Counted from the stretch's first letter, positions 10,545 to 19,496 are shown. The stretch: DNA of 64,000 nt from Actinotalea sp. Marseille-Q4924 (GCF_916618755.1 NZ_CAKAKB010000003.1:248001-312000), one strand, 5' to 3'. The notes: generated by a model from the letters alone, not told the origin. Numbers and translations: made by a program.

Positions 10545-11543
10545 GTGGCTCTGACCGTGGGGTACGCGGCGGCGCTGGAGCAGATCCACCCGCGTGAGGT
10601 GCTGGAGCTGGCGGTGCTGGCGGAGCAGCACGGGTTCTCCGGGGTCATGGCAGCGGACCACTTCCAGCCGTGGGTGCCGGCGCAGGGGCAGTCCTCCTTC
10701 GTCTGGAACGTCCTGGCTGCGCTCGGGGAGCGCACGACCGGTGACCTCGGTCCCGGTGTGACGGCTCCGACGTTCCGCTGGCACCCGGCGATGGTGGCCC
10801 AGGCGTCGGCGACGCTCGCGGCGATGTACCCCGGTCGCCACTGGCTCGGCATCGGCTCCGGCGAGGCGCTCAACGAGCACGTCGTCGGCGGCTACTGGCC
10901 GGAGGCGCCCGAGCGGATCCACCGGATGTTCGAGGCCCTGGAGATCATCCGCAAGCTCTTCACGGGCTCCCTCGCCGGCCGGGACGTCAAGCACCAGGGC
11001 ACGTACTACCGGCTGGAGTCGACGCGGCTGTGGACCATGCCGGACGAGGCGCCGGACGTCCTCGTGGCCACGGCCGGGCCGGTCACCGCCCGGCGCGCCG
11101 GGCGTCACGCCGACGGACTCATCACGGTCGGCGCGCCGCCGGAGAAGATCGCCCACCTGTTCGCGCGCTTCGACGAGGGCGCGCGGGAGGTGGGCCGCGA
11201 CCCGGCGACGATGCCCCGGGTCCTCCAGGTCCACCTGTCCTGGGCGGCCACGGACGAGGAGGCGATGGCCAACGCCCTGCGCGAGTGGCCCAACGGCGGC
11301 ATGCGCTTCCCCAAGGCGGACGTGCGCAACCCGTCGGACTTCGAGCAGATGGCGCGGCTCGTGCGCCCCGAGGACTTCGCAGGCCGGATGGTCGTCTCCG
11401 CGGACCCGGACGTGCATCGCGCCGCTCTCCAGCGGTACGTCGACCTCGGGTTCGACCGGATCTACCTGCACAACGTCGGACGCAACCAGCGGGAGTGGAT
11501 CGAGGTGTTCGGCCGCGACGTCCTGCCCGCGCTGACCCGGTGA
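10545..11543 (+). CDS. F420-dependent luciferase-like oxidoreductase related to Fgd
   Basis: This is a 332-residue TIM-barrel flavin/F420 enzyme. It aligns along its length with mycobacterial F420-dependent glucose-6-phosphate dehydrogenase: [19 protein letters not shown] at the start, DHFQPW (the Asp-His pair of the F420 site), PTFRWHPA, and [10 protein letters not shown], which carries the conserved glutamate. The Fgd substrate-phosphate lysine region (TSGKGEE) is replaced here by TVGAPPEK, so glucose-6-phosphate may not be the substrate. The gene overlaps cofE by four bases (GTGA), which links it to cofactor F420. The start is the GTG at 10545; GGAGGG lies about 12 bp upstream. Confidence 0.88.
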   Translation: MALTVGYAAALEQIHPREVLELAVLAEQHGFSGVMAADHFQPWVPAQGQSSFVWNVLAALGERTTGDLGPGVTAPTFRWHPAMVAQASATLAAMYPGRHWLGIGSGEALNEHVVGGYWPEAPERIHRMFEALEIIRKLFTGSLAGRDVKHQGTYYRLESTRLWTMPDEAPDVLVATAGPVTARRAGRHADGLITVGAPPEKIAHLFARFDEGAREVGRDPATMPRVLQVHLSWAATDEEAMANALREWPNGGMRFPKADVRNPSDFEQMARLVRPEDFAGRMVVSADPDVHRAALQRYVDLGFDRIYLHNVGRNQREWIEVFGRDVLPALTR

Positions 11544-12403
11544 GCGGCGCGCAGGCGGGCGGCCCCGCACGGCTGCTGGTGTGGGCTCCCGGCGGGATGG
11601 GGGAGGTCGCGCCGGGTGACGACCTCGTCGCCCGCGTCGGCGACCTCCTGGCGGCCGACGGCGGGCTGGAGGACGGCGACGTCGTCGTCGTCACGAGCAA
11701 GATCGTCTCCAAGGCGGAGGGCCGCGTGGTCCAGGCGGCGGACCGGGAGGACGCGATCACGGCGGAGACCGTCCGGGTCGTCGCGACGCGCGCGCGCCCC
11801 GACGGCACGCCTGCGCTCCGGATCGTGGAGAACCGCCTCGGCCTGGTCATGGCCGCGGCCGGTGTCGACGCCTCGAACACCCCCGACGGCACGGTGCTGC
11901 TCCTCCCCGAGGACCCCGATGCCTCGGCGTCGCGGCTGCGGCGGGGGCTGCAGGAGCGCCTCGGCGTGCGGCTCGCCGTCGTCCTCAGCGACACGGCCGG
12001 GCGCCCGTGGCGGGACGGGCTCACGGACATGGCGATCGGTGTCGCGGGGCTGCCCCCCCTGCTGGACCTGCGAGGCGGTCTCGACGCGCACGGCAGGCCG
12101 CTCTCGGTCACCGTGACGGCGCTCGCCGACGAGGTGGCCGCGGCCACCGAGCTGGTGCGCGGGAAGGCGGAGGGCCGTCCCGTCGCCGTCGTCCGCGGGC
12201 TCGGCGGGTCCGTGACCGACGACGACGGCCCCGGCGCCCGGGTGCTCGTCCGGCCCTCCGAGGAGGACCTCTTCCGGCTCGGCAGCGCCGAGGCGCACGA
12301 GGAGGGCCGGCGCGAGGGGTACCGGGCGGGCTGGGCGGAGGGGCACGACGCCGGCTACGAGGCCGGCGTCCGTGCGGCCGGCGCCGCTGCGGCGGAGGAC
12401 TGA
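11540..12403 (+). CDS. cofE: Coenzyme F420:L-glutamate ligase CofE
   Basis: CofE adds gamma-linked glutamates to F420-0 using GTP. The conserved blocks [36 protein letters not shown] and [31 protein letters not shown] are clear. At 287 residues it contains only the ligase domain; the C-terminal flavin reductase domain of mycobacterial FbiB is absent. In its place the last ~35 residues form an unusual tail rich in Gly, Ala, Glu and Tyr ([20 protein letters not shown]). GTG 11540 is coupled to the F420-dependent oxidoreductase upstream. Other F420 biosynthesis genes are not in this window. Confidence 0.9.
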   Translation: MSGAQAGGPARLLVWAPGGMGEVAPGDDLVARVGDLLAADGGLEDGDVVVVTSKIVSKAEGRVVQAADREDAITAETVRVVATRARPDGTPALRIVENRLGLVMAAAGVDASNTPDGTVLLLPEDPDASASRLRRGLQERLGVRLAVVLSDTAGRPWRDGLTDMAIGVAGLPPLLDLRGGLDAHGRPLSVTVTALADEVAAATELVRGKAEGRPVAVVRGLGGSVTDDDGPGARVLVRPSEEDLFRLGSAEAHEEGRREGYRAGWAEGHDAGYEAGVRAAGAAAAED

Positions 12404-12423
12404 ACGAGCCCGGTGGCCGCCGG

Positions 12424-13005
12424 TCAGGCCTTCGCGGTGCGGGCGGCGGCCTTGACGGCACGCTTGGTCTCGCGGACCTTGATCAGGGAATCGGCGTCGG
12501 TGACGTCCGCGATGGAGCGGTGCACGTCCGCGGCACCGTAGTCGCCGGCCACCTCCCGCCACCCCGCCGGCGTGACGCCGCGCTGCTTGCCGAGCAGGGC
12601 GAGGAAGATCCTGGCCTTCTGGTCCCCGAAGCCCGGGAGGGCCTTGAGGCGCCGCAGCACCTCGCGGGCGTCCGGGTCGCCCTCGCCCCACAGCCGTGTG
12701 ACGTCACCGTCGCGCTCGTCGACGACCGCCCGGGCCACGGCCTGGATGCGGGCGGCCATCGACCCGGGGTACCGGTGGACCGCCGGCGGCTCGGCGCACA
12801 GCGCGGCGAACCGGTCGGGGTCCGCGTCGGCGATCGCGCGGACGTCCCAGCGCCCCATGCGGTCCGCGATCTTCGCGGGCCCCGCGAAGGCCGTCTCCAT
12901 CGCGACCTGCTGGTCCAGGAGCATGCCCACGAGGAGGGCGAACGGGTCCTCCGTGAGGAGCCGGTCCGCCGCGTCGTCGCCGGTGAGCCACAGGGTCGTC
13001 GCCAT
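12424..13005 (-). CDS. HhH-GPD-type base-excision DNA repair protein
   Basis: This is a small (193-residue) protein of the actinobacterial HhH-GPD family, related to DNA glycosylases. The helix-hairpin-helix is visible in LKALPGFGDQKARIFLALLGKQ, preceded by the helical core LLVGMLLDQQVAMETAFAGPAKIADRMG. The usual catalytic lysine motif of endonuclease III is not evident, and no Cys4 iron-sulfur cluster is present. The ATG at 13005 is chosen because the domain starts at once (MATTLWLTGDDAADRLL). It is divergent from the aminotransferase gene and ends 20 bp from the cofE stop. Substrate base is unknown. Confidence 0.85.
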   Translation of the reverse strand: MATTLWLTGDDAADRLLTEDPFALLVGMLLDQQVAMETAFAGPAKIADRMGRWDVRAIADADPDRFAALCAEPPAVHRYPGSMAARIQAVARAVVDERDGDVTRLWGEGDPDAREVLRRLKALPGFGDQKARIFLALLGKQRGVTPAGWREVAGDYGAADVHRSIADVTDADSLIKVRETKRAVKAAARTAKA

Positions 13006-13145
13006 GGGGCCATCCTGCCACCGGCGCGGGGGGTCGGGTGATCTTGGCGGCGCCGCCACGGCCCTCTCCCGGCGCGCCGGCGCGGGCGGCATACTGCGGT
13101 GGGGCGCGCGACGGGGCTCGCCCGCACGACCAGGAGGCGGCACAG

Positions 13146-14513
13146 ATGACCCACGCGGTCGACGAGGCAGGCGGTACCGGGGGCACGACCGGGGCCGGCG
13201 GTGCGAGCGACCCCGGTGAGGCGCTGCGGCTGGACCGGGCGCACGTCTTCCACTCCTGGTCGGCGCAGGGTGCGCTGAGCCCGCTGACCCTCGCCGGCGG
13301 TTCGGGCAGCGTCGTGTGGGACGAGACGGGCCGCCGCTACCTGGACTTCTCCAGCCAGCTCGTCAACATGAACATCGGTCACTGCCACCCGCGGGTGGTC
13401 GCCGCGATCCAGGAGCAGGCCGCCCGGCTGCCCATGGTCGCGCCGCCGCACGCGGAGATCTCCCGCGGGAGGGCGGCGGAGGCGGTCCTGCGGCACGCGC
13501 CGTCCGGCATGTCGAAGGTCTTCTTCACCAACGGCGGCGCCGACGCGAACGAGAACGCGATCCGCATGGCGCGGCTGCACACGGGCCGGACCAAGGTCAT
13601 CTCGACCTACCGGTCGTACCACGGCAACACCGGAGCGGCGGTCGTCGCGACGGGTGACTGGCGGCGGATCCCCAACGAGTACGCGACCGGCCATGTCCAC
13701 GTGTTCGGGCCGTACCTGTACCGGACGGAGTTCTGGGCCACGACGGCCGAGGAGGAGGCGGCCCGCGCGCTGCACCACCTCCAGCGCGTCATCGAGTCCG
13801 AGGGGCCCGGGTCGGTCGCCGCGATCCTGCTGGAGACGGTCCCCGGGACCGCGGGCGTCCTCGTCCCGCCGCCGGGCTACCTCGCGGGCGTCCGAGCGCT
13901 CGCGGACCGGTTCGGCATCATGCTGATCCTGGACGAGGTCATGGCCGGGTTCGGCCGGACCGGCGCCTGGTTCGCCCGGGACCACTGGGCAGTGCGGCCG
14001 GACCTCATCACGTTCGCCAAGGGGGTCAACTCCGGCTACGTCCCGGTGGGCGGCGTCATCATCTCCGACGAGATCGCGGCGACCTTCGACGAGCGGGTGT
14101 TCCCCGGCGGCCTGACGTACTCGGGGCACGCGCTCGCGGCGGCGTCGATCGTGGCCTCGGTCGAGGCGATGGAGGACGAGGGCGTCGTGGAGCACGCCGC
14201 GCGCATCGGCGCGGAGGTGCTCGCCCCGGGCCTGCAGGCGCTCGCCGAGCGCCACCCGTCGGTGGGGGAGGCCCGCGGCATGGGGGTGTTCTGGGCGCTG
14301 GAGCTCGTCGCCGACCGGACGACCAGGGAGCCCGTCCCGGCCGCCGTCATGGGGACGGTCAGGACCGAGCTGGTCGCTCGCGGCGTCCTGCCCTTCACCG
14401 CGGACAACCGGATCCACGTCGTGCCGCCGTGCGTCGTCACGGCCGCCGAGGTCGAGCAGGCACTGGCCGCGTACGACGAGGTGCTGGGCCTCGTGGACGA
14501 CGCCGTGCGCTGA
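13146..14513 (+). CDS. Class III PLP-dependent aminotransferase
   Basis: This 455-residue cytoplasmic fold-type I aminotransferase is of the omega-amino acid group (taurine/beta-alanine/diamine:pyruvate type). Visible features are SQLVNMNIGHCHPRVV, the cofactor loop FFTNGGADANENAIRMAR, the LILDEVMAGFGRTG aspartate motif, and the Schiff-base lysine in ITFAKGVNSGYVPVGGV. ATG 13146 has AGGAGG at 13133-13138. A CATACT box at 13090-13095 is a possible -10. It is followed by a 508-bp gap, so it is probably monocistronic. The nearby sulfur genes suggest a taurine-type substrate as one option, but residues alone do not settle the amino donor. Confidence 0.88.
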   Translation: MTHAVDEAGGTGGTTGAGGASDPGEALRLDRAHVFHSWSAQGALSPLTLAGGSGSVVWDETGRRYLDFSSQLVNMNIGHCHPRVVAAIQEQAARLPMVAPPHAEISRGRAAEAVLRHAPSGMSKVFFTNGGADANENAIRMARLHTGRTKVISTYRSYHGNTGAAVVATGDWRRIPNEYATGHVHVFGPYLYRTEFWATTAEEEAARALHHLQRVIESEGPGSVAAILLETVPGTAGVLVPPPGYLAGVRALADRFGIMLILDEVMAGFGRTGAWFARDHWAVRPDLITFAKGVNSGYVPVGGVIISDEIAATFDERVFPGGLTYSGHALAAASIVASVEAMEDEGVVEHAARIGAEVLAPGLQALAERHPSVGEARGMGVFWALELVADRTTREPVPAAVMGTVRTELVARGVLPFTADNRIHVVPPCVVTAAEVEQALAAYDEVLGLVDDAVR

Positions 14514-15021
14514 GCCCCCGCTCGGGCTCACATGATGGGACGCGGCTTCCCGCGTCGTGGTCGGCCTGCCACTGTTCGTCACATGCGTTCCCACCGGCAG
14601 CCGACCGTGCACCGCGACGTCGTCGCGGCACGAATGTGCATGCCCGTGGGAACCGCGGACCAGCGCTGAGTCGTCGCCACACACCGACACCACGCCACCG
14701 GAGCCCGGCGGCCGTCGCACGGCCTGCTGACGACGCTCCCGGCGCCTGCGCCCGCCCCCCGACGTCACCGCACCGGCCACGGCCGCACGCGGTGACGACT
14801 CGCGGTTCCCGCCTCGCCCCGTAGGTCCGCGCACCGCGCCCCTGCGGGGAGCCCTGCCGTCCGCGGCGTCGTCACCCTGCCCGCCTGCGCTCACGCTCGC
14901 CCGCAGCCGCCACCGACGACGCCGCGCCCCGGCACGGTCCGTCCGTCCCGGCGCGCTGTCGCGCCCGAGGACCCACCCGCCCGAGCGCGTTGCCGCGCGC
15001 CCGTCCGAAGGAGAAACGACG
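14514..15021 (+). other. 508-bp leader region upstream of the sulfur cluster
   Basis: No conserved protein gene fits this stretch. It contains a possible 28-codon leader ORF (14583-14669) whose reading frame is bracketed by an inverted repeat: GTTCCCAC at 14587-14594 and GTGGGAAC at 14646-14653. The rest is GC-rich with small potential hairpins such as GCCGT-CGC-ACGGC. The AAGGAG ribosome-binding site of the next gene lies at 15008-15013. I do not recognise a known riboswitch. Confidence 0.5.
14583..14669 (+). CDS. Candidate leader peptide (28 aa) upstream of sulfur genes
   Basis: A short Arg/His-rich frame begins MRSHRQPTVHRDVVAARMC and ends after nine further residues. It holds one Cys codon flanked by two Met codons (MCM). 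Short Arg-rich leader ORFs with a cysteine codon precede sulfur-assimilation genes in other actinobacteria and are thought to sense cysteine through ribosome stalling. Here the frame overlaps an 8-bp inverted repeat, as an attenuator would. There is no Shine-Dalgarno sequence; an in-frame ATG pair at 14532/14535 would give a longer product. The call rests on position, composition and structure only. Confidence 0.4.
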   Translation: MRSHRQPTVHRDVVAARMCMPVGTADQR

Positions 15022-15591
15022 ATGGCCTCCGTCCTCGTCCTGACCGGATCACCCTCCATCACGTCCCGCACCTCCGCCCTGGCCCACCACGTCGCCGACG
15101 AGCTCGTCCTGTCCGGGCACGACGTCCATGTCCTGGACCTGCGGGACCTGCCTGCCGCGGCCCTGCTCGCGGCCGACACCTCCCACCCGCGGATCGTCGA
15201 CGCGGTCCAGGCGGTGCTCGCGGCCGACGGCGTCATCGTGGCCACCCCCATCTACAAGGCGTCCTACTCCGGCCTGCTCAAGGTCTTCCTCGACCTCCTG
15301 CCGCAGCGCGCCCTGGAGGGCAAGGTCGTCCTGCCGCTCGCCACCGGAGGCACGGTCGCGCACCTGCTGGCCATCGACTACTCGCTGCGCCCCGTCCTCG
15401 TCTCGCTGGGTGCCGGTCACATCACCACGGGGCGGTTCGTCCTCGACCAGCACATCGACCACACCTCGGGCGGCCCGCTGCTCGCCGACGAGTCGACGCG
15501 GGCGTGCGTCGCCCGCACCGCCGACGCGTTCCGGGTGGCGCTGCGGGAGGCCGAGCACGAGCTGCCGGTCGCCCTGGCGACCCCGGCCTGA
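15022..15591 (+). CDS. ssuE: SsuE-like NAD(P)H-dependent FMN reductase
   Basis: This is a 189-residue flavodoxin-fold reductase that supplies reduced FMN to two-component monooxygenases. The phosphate-binding loop reads TGSPSITSRTSAL and the second flavin segment ATPIYKASYSGLLKVFLDLLP, both typical of SsuE. The ATG at 15022 has AAGGAG at 15008-15013. It is the first gene of a set with two FMNH2-dependent monooxygenases 47 and 1,559 bp downstream, which it probably serves. There is no SsuABC-type transporter nearby, so uptake of the sulfur compound must be encoded elsewhere. Confidence 0.9.
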   Translation: MASVLVLTGSPSITSRTSALAHHVADELVLSGHDVHVLDLRDLPAAALLAADTSHPRIVDAVQAVLAADGVIVATPIYKASYSGLLKVFLDLLPQRALEGKVVLPLATGGTVAHLLAIDYSLRPVLVSLGAGHITTGRFVLDQHIDHTSGGPLLADESTRACVARTADAFRVALREAEHELPVALATPA

Positions 15592-15638
15592 GCGACCACC
15601 GGGCAGACCCGTCCCCGACGAGCACGAGAGAGATCATC

Positions 15639-17036
15639 ATGACGAAGCAGATCCACGTGAACGCGTTCGAGATGGCCACCCCCGGCCACATCAACCACGG
15701 GTTGTGGCGCGTGCCGGGCAACCGGCGCACGCAGTACAAGGACCTGGGCTACTGGACCGACCTGGCCCGCGTCCTCGAACGTGGCCTGTTCGACGCGGTC
15801 TTCCTGGCCGACGTCGTCGGGACCTACACGACCTACGGCGGGTCGCGCCGGGCCGCGCTGCGCGCCGGGATGCAGGTCCCGAACATCGACCCGTCGCTCG
15901 TCGTGTCGGCGATGGCGTCGGTGACGGAGCACCTCGGCTTCGCGGTGACCTCCACCACGACGTACGAGCCGCCCTTCGGCCACGCCCGGCGGCTCTCGAC
16001 GCTGGACCACCTCACCCGCGGCCGGCTGGCCTGGAACATCGTCACGGGCTACCTGCCGGACGCGGCGCGCAACTTCGGCCTCAGCGAGCAGATCAAGCAC
16101 GACGACCGGTATGCCATCGCCGAGGAGTACCTGGAGGTGGTCTACCGCCTGCTCGAGGGCTCGTGGGAGGACGACGCGGTCGTCCTCGACACGGAGAACG
16201 CCGTGTACACGGACCCGGACAAGGTGCACGAGATCGGGTTCGAGGGCGAGTACTTCTCCGTCGCAGGGCCCCACCTGGCCGAGCCGTCGCCGCAGCGGAC
16301 CCCCGTCCTCTACCAGGCGGGCACGTCGAGCCGTGGCAAGTCCTTCGCCGCCCGCCACGCGGAGGCCGTGTTCCTCCTCCCGCGCGACGACGTCCAGGGC
16401 CGGGAGGAGATCGCCGACCTGCGTCGCCTCGCCGTCGAGGCCGGCCGCGCCCCCGACGACGTCAAGGCGTTCGTCGGAGCAGAGGTCGTCGTCGGCGCGA
16501 CGCGCACGGAGGTGGAGGAGAAGCTCGCCGTCCTCCAGCAGTTCCGCGACCTGGAGGGGCACCTGGTCCTCTTCAGCGGCTGGGCCGGCATCGACCTGTC
16601 CGGCGACGACGTCGACGCCTACCTCGAGTACCGCGGGGGTGACGCGATGCAGACCTTCGAGCGGATGTGGTCCGAGGGGTCGGAGCGCAAGAAGGTGGGT
16701 GAGCTCGTCTCGCACCTGTCGCGCCCGGAGAACGACCCGCGCTTCATCGCCGGGACGCCGCAGGAGGTCGCGGACCGGATCGAGGAGCTCGTCGACGGCA
16801 CCGACGCCGACGGGCTCAACCTCATCCAGCACCTCTCGCCCGGGACCTTCGCCGACTTCACGGAGCACGTGGTCCCCGAGCTCCAGCGGCGCGGGCGCTA
16901 CCGCACGGCGTACACGCCGGGGGAGACGCTGCGTGAGCGGCTCTTCGGCGAGGGGCAGACGCGTCCGCGCGCGGGCCACCCGTCCCGGGCGGCCGCCGTC
17001 GGGCAGCCGCAGCTCGCGGGCGTCGTCCAGGGCTGA
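15639..17036 (+). CDS. FMNH2-dependent monooxygenase, NtaA/SnaA/DszA family (paralogue 1)
   Basis: This 465-residue TIM-barrel enzyme is of the bacterial luciferase superfamily and belongs to the group that includes nitrilotriacetate (NtaA), pristinamycin (SnaA), dimethylsulfide (DmoA) and dibenzothiophene-sulfone (DszA) monooxygenases. Family landmarks are NHGLWRVPGNRRTQYKDLGYW, GLFDAVFLADVVG, STTYEPPFGHARRLSTLDHL, GRLAWNIVTGYLPDAARNFG and the FQAG-like VLYQAGTSSRGKSFAARHAEA. The substrate is unknown; position next to ssuE suggests desulfonation or sulfone/sulfide oxidation for sulfur supply. The start is ATG 15639, with a weak GAGAGAGA-type site upstream. Confidence 0.9.
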   Translation: MTKQIHVNAFEMATPGHINHGLWRVPGNRRTQYKDLGYWTDLARVLERGLFDAVFLADVVGTYTTYGGSRRAALRAGMQVPNIDPSLVVSAMASVTEHLGFAVTSTTTYEPPFGHARRLSTLDHLTRGRLAWNIVTGYLPDAARNFGLSEQIKHDDRYAIAEEYLEVVYRLLEGSWEDDAVVLDTENAVYTDPDKVHEIGFEGEYFSVAGPHLAEPSPQRTPVLYQAGTSSRGKSFAARHAEAVFLLPRDDVQGREEIADLRRLAVEAGRAPDDVKAFVGAEVVVGATRTEVEEKLAVLQQFRDLEGHLVLFSGWAGIDLSGDDVDAYLEYRGGDAMQTFERMWSEGSERKKVGELVSHLSRPENDPRFIAGTPQEVADRIEELVDGTDADGLNLIQHLSPGTFADFTEHVVPELQRRGRYRTAYTPGETLRERLFGEGQTRPRAGHPSRAAAVGQPQLAGVVQG

Positions 17037-17044
17037 CCCGAACC

Positions 17045-17079
17045 GGTGCCGGGCGGACGCGGTCCGTCCGCCCGGCACC
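17045..17079 (+). terminator. Strong hairpin between the two monooxygenase genes
   Basis: A perfect 14-bp stem (17045-17058 with 17066-17079) with a 7-nt loop follows the first monooxygenase stop by eight bases. It should end or attenuate the ssuE-monooxygenase transcript before the second paralogue. I see no convincing promoter in the 71 bp that remain, so partial read-through is possible. Confidence 0.65.
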
Positions 17080-17150
17080 TTCCCCGCCGGTTGCCGCCGG
17101 CGGGCACGTCCACCGCCCCGAGGGCCGGTGTCCATCACGCAGGGAGAAGT

Positions 17151-18620
17151 ATGTCCGTCACCACGACGGAGGCGGTAGGCGCCTCCCCTCGCCGCGAGCC
17201 GCGGCCGATCGGCTTCAACCTCTTCGAGATGAACTGCGTGGGCCACATCTCGCACGGCCTGTGGGTCCATCCCGACAACACCCGGCACCGGTTCAACGAC
17301 CTGGACTTCTGGACGTCCGAGGCCCGGCTGCTGGAGGAGGGGCTGTTCGACGCGGTCTTCCTCGCCGACGTCATCGGCGCCTACGACGGCTACCGGGGCG
17401 GTCCGGAGACGGCCCTGCGGGAGGCGGTGCAGATCCCGAGCAACGACCCCCTGCTCGTCATCCCCGCCATGGCGGCGGTGACGCAGCACCTCGGCTTCGC
17501 GGCGACCTTCTCCACGACGTACGAGCCGCCCTTCGCGTTCGCGCGCCGGGCGAGCACCCTGGACCACCTCACGAAGGGGCGCTTCGGCTGGAACGTCGTC
17601 ACGTCGTACCTGCCCAACGCCGCGCGGAACTTCGGGCTCGCGGGCGAGGTGGAGCACGACACCCGGTACGCCATCGCGGACGAGTACCTCGACGTGCTCT
17701 ACAAGCTCTGGGAGGGCTCCTGGGACGACGACGCCGTGGTGCGGGACCGCGACCACCGCGTCTACACCGACCCGTCGAAGGTGCGGTACGTCGACCACGT
17801 CGGGGAGCGGTTCTCCGTCGCGGGCCCGCACCTGGTGCAGCCCTCGCCGCAGCGCACGCCGGTGATCTTCCAGGCCGGCTCCTCCCCGGCGGGCCGGGCG
17901 TTCGCCGCGCGGCACGCGGAGGGCGTCTTCGTCGGCGGGTACGACCTGGCGTCCTACCGCGACACCGTGGCCGACATCCGCCGGCAGGCCGTCGCGAACG
18001 GGCGGGACCCGTACGACGTCCGGACGTACGCGATGGCCGTCGTCATCGTGGGGCGCACGCGTGAGGACGCCGAGCGCAAGGCCGACGAGTTCGCCCTGCT
18101 CTCCCGCGCCGAGGGCCACCTCGCCCATGCCGGTGGCGGCGGCGTGGACCTGGCCGCCTACCCGCCGGACACGCTCATGAGCGACGTCCTGGCGGCCGAG
18201 GCGGCTGCGGGACGTGACCAAACGAGGCAGGCGCGGTTCCACCGCGCCGACGGCACCGTCGGGGACGCGCTGCGCGAGGTCACCCGCTTCGACCGGGGAC
18301 CGTTCTTCGCGGTCGGCACGCCCACGCAGGTCGTCGACGCGATCGAGGAGTGGGTCGCCGCCACCGACCTCGACGGCTTCAACCTGCGGCAGTTCCTCAC
18401 GCCCGGGACGGCCGAGGACTTCGTCGGCCTGGTCGTGCCCGAGCTCCAGCGGCGGGGGCTGTACCGCACGCGGTACGAGGAGGCGACGCTGCGGGAGCGG
18501 CTCTTCGGCGCCGGCCGGGCGCGCGTGCCCGACACGCACCCCGCGGCCCGGTACCGCGGCGGGGCGAACCTCGGCGCGCGGTCCGTGGCCTCGACGCTCG
18601 AGGAGCTCGTCGAGGCCTGA
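17151..18620 (+). CDS. FMNH2-dependent monooxygenase, NtaA/SnaA/DszA family (paralogue 2)
   Basis: This is a 489-residue paralogue of the preceding monooxygenase. It shares GLFDAVFLADVIG, TTYEPPFAFARRASTLDHL, WNVVTSYLPNAARNFG, FSVAGPHLVQPSPQRTPVIFQAG and the C-terminal LRERLFG-G motif, but has a longer N-terminus (about 18 residues) and an insertion before the C-terminal helices. ATG 17151 has AGGGAGAAG upstream. Differences in the substrate-pocket loops (IGAYDGYRGG here, VGTYTTYGGS in paralogue 1) suggest that the two act on different compounds or on successive steps, with the same SsuE-like reductase supplying FMNH2. Substrate not identifiable. Confidence 0.9.
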   Translation: MSVTTTEAVGASPRREPRPIGFNLFEMNCVGHISHGLWVHPDNTRHRFNDLDFWTSEARLLEEGLFDAVFLADVIGAYDGYRGGPETALREAVQIPSNDPLLVIPAMAAVTQHLGFAATFSTTYEPPFAFARRASTLDHLTKGRFGWNVVTSYLPNAARNFGLAGEVEHDTRYAIADEYLDVLYKLWEGSWDDDAVVRDRDHRVYTDPSKVRYVDHVGERFSVAGPHLVQPSPQRTPVIFQAGSSPAGRAFAARHAEGVFVGGYDLASYRDTVADIRRQAVANGRDPYDVRTYAMAVVIVGRTREDAERKADEFALLSRAEGHLAHAGGGGVDLAAYPPDTLMSDVLAAEAAAGRDQTRQARFHRADGTVGDALREVTRFDRGPFFAVGTPTQVVDAIEEWVAATDLDGFNLRQFLTPGTAEDFVGLVVPELQRRGLYRTRYEEATLRERLFGAGRARVPDTHPAARYRGGANLGARSVASTLEELVEA

Positions 18621-18629
18621 GCGCCGGAC

Positions 18630-18670
18630 GCGGCGGGTCGGGGCACGCTGGGGGAGCCCCGACCCGCCGC
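18630..18670. terminator. Bidirectional terminator between monooxygenase 2 and merR
   Basis: A perfect 15-bp stem (18630-18644 with 18656-18670) lies in the gap between these two convergent genes and should stop transcription in both directions. Confidence 0.75.
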
Positions 18671-18671
18671 C

Positions 18672-19469
18672 TCACCACGCCGCGACGTGGACCCGCAGCG
18701 CGTCGCGGACGAACGTGGCGCCCGCCTCCCCGCCGTAGTGGGCGGCGAAGCGCGGGTCGGCGACGTACATGTCCGCGAGCCCGAGCACGTACCCCGGATC
18801 GGGACGCCCGCCGCCGTGGCCGGGCGTGCCGGGGATGCTCCCCATCCAGCCGACGTGGCGAGCGGCCAGCCGCTGCCCTCGCTCCCCGGCCGGGTCCGCC
18901 CCCGACGACGCCGCCTCCGCCCAGTCGCGCCCGAGGTCGGCGCTGCGCTCCTGCCACTCGCGTCGTCCGTCCTCGCCCAGACCGCGCCACCACGCGTCGC
19001 CGTCGGCGTACGCCTGTGCACCCCAGCGGCGCTCGACCTCCTCGCGGTGCCAGCTGTGGTCGAACCCGTCGAACATCTCCTCGGCCACGAGCGGGCCTCC
19101 TTCCTCCAGTGCGGTGATGGTGCGTTCAACGGACGCCACCTGCCGGGCGAGGCGGTCCGCCTCGCGCCGCAGCTGCTCCCGGTGCTCGCGCAGCGCGGCC
19201 AGGGCGGACGTCGGTCCACCGACGTCGCCGACGGCGTCGCGGATGGTGGCCAGCGGCACCCCGAGGTCGCGCAGCACGAGGATCCGCTGCAGGCGCAGCA
19301 GCTCCTGCCGGCCGTACCGCCGGACCCCGCCGTCACCGACGGACGACGGCGCCAGGAGCCCGACGCTGTCGTAGTGCCGCAGGGTGCGGCTCGTCACGCC
19401 CGTCAGGCGCGCCACCTCCTGGATCGACCACTCCTGCGCCACGGCTCTCGTGCCCGTTCCCGTACCCAT
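18672..19469 (-). CDS. MerR-family regulator with C-terminal TipAS-like domain
   Basis: This is a 265-residue transcription regulator. The N-terminal winged helix reads WSIQEVARLTGVTSRTLRHYDSVGLL, with the RRYGRQELLRLQRI wing, and is followed by a dimerisation coiled coil (residues ~85-120). The C-terminal ~120 residues (FDGFDHSWHREEVERRWG, ADMYVADPRFAAHYGG) match the TipAS/antibiotic-recognition domain, which in Streptomyces TipAL binds thiopeptides. The GTG/ATG choice is clear: ATG 19469 with GGAGGG just upstream. It is divergent from ileS and its promoter holds a palindrome suited to autoregulation. The ligand is unknown. Confidence 0.92.
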   Translation of the reverse strand: MGTGTGTRAVAQEWSIQEVARLTGVTSRTLRHYDSVGLLAPSSVGDGGVRRYGRQELLRLQRILVLRDLGVPLATIRDAVGDVGGPTSALAALREHREQLRREADRLARQVASVERTITALEEGGPLVAEEMFDGFDHSWHREEVERRWGAQAYADGDAWWRGLGEDGRREWQERSADLGRDWAEAASSGADPAGERGQRLAARHVGWMGSIPGTPGHGGGRPDPGYVLGLADMYVADPRFAAHYGGEAGATFVRDALRVHVAAW

Positions 19470-19496
19470 GCGGTCCCTCCGTCCCGTCCTGCGTCC

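Noticed and set aside
10480-11570. Very long minus-strand frames over the exporter and F420 genes
   Set aside because: Such frames arise from high GC content; the plus-strand genes have conserved motifs and proper starts, the antisense frames none.
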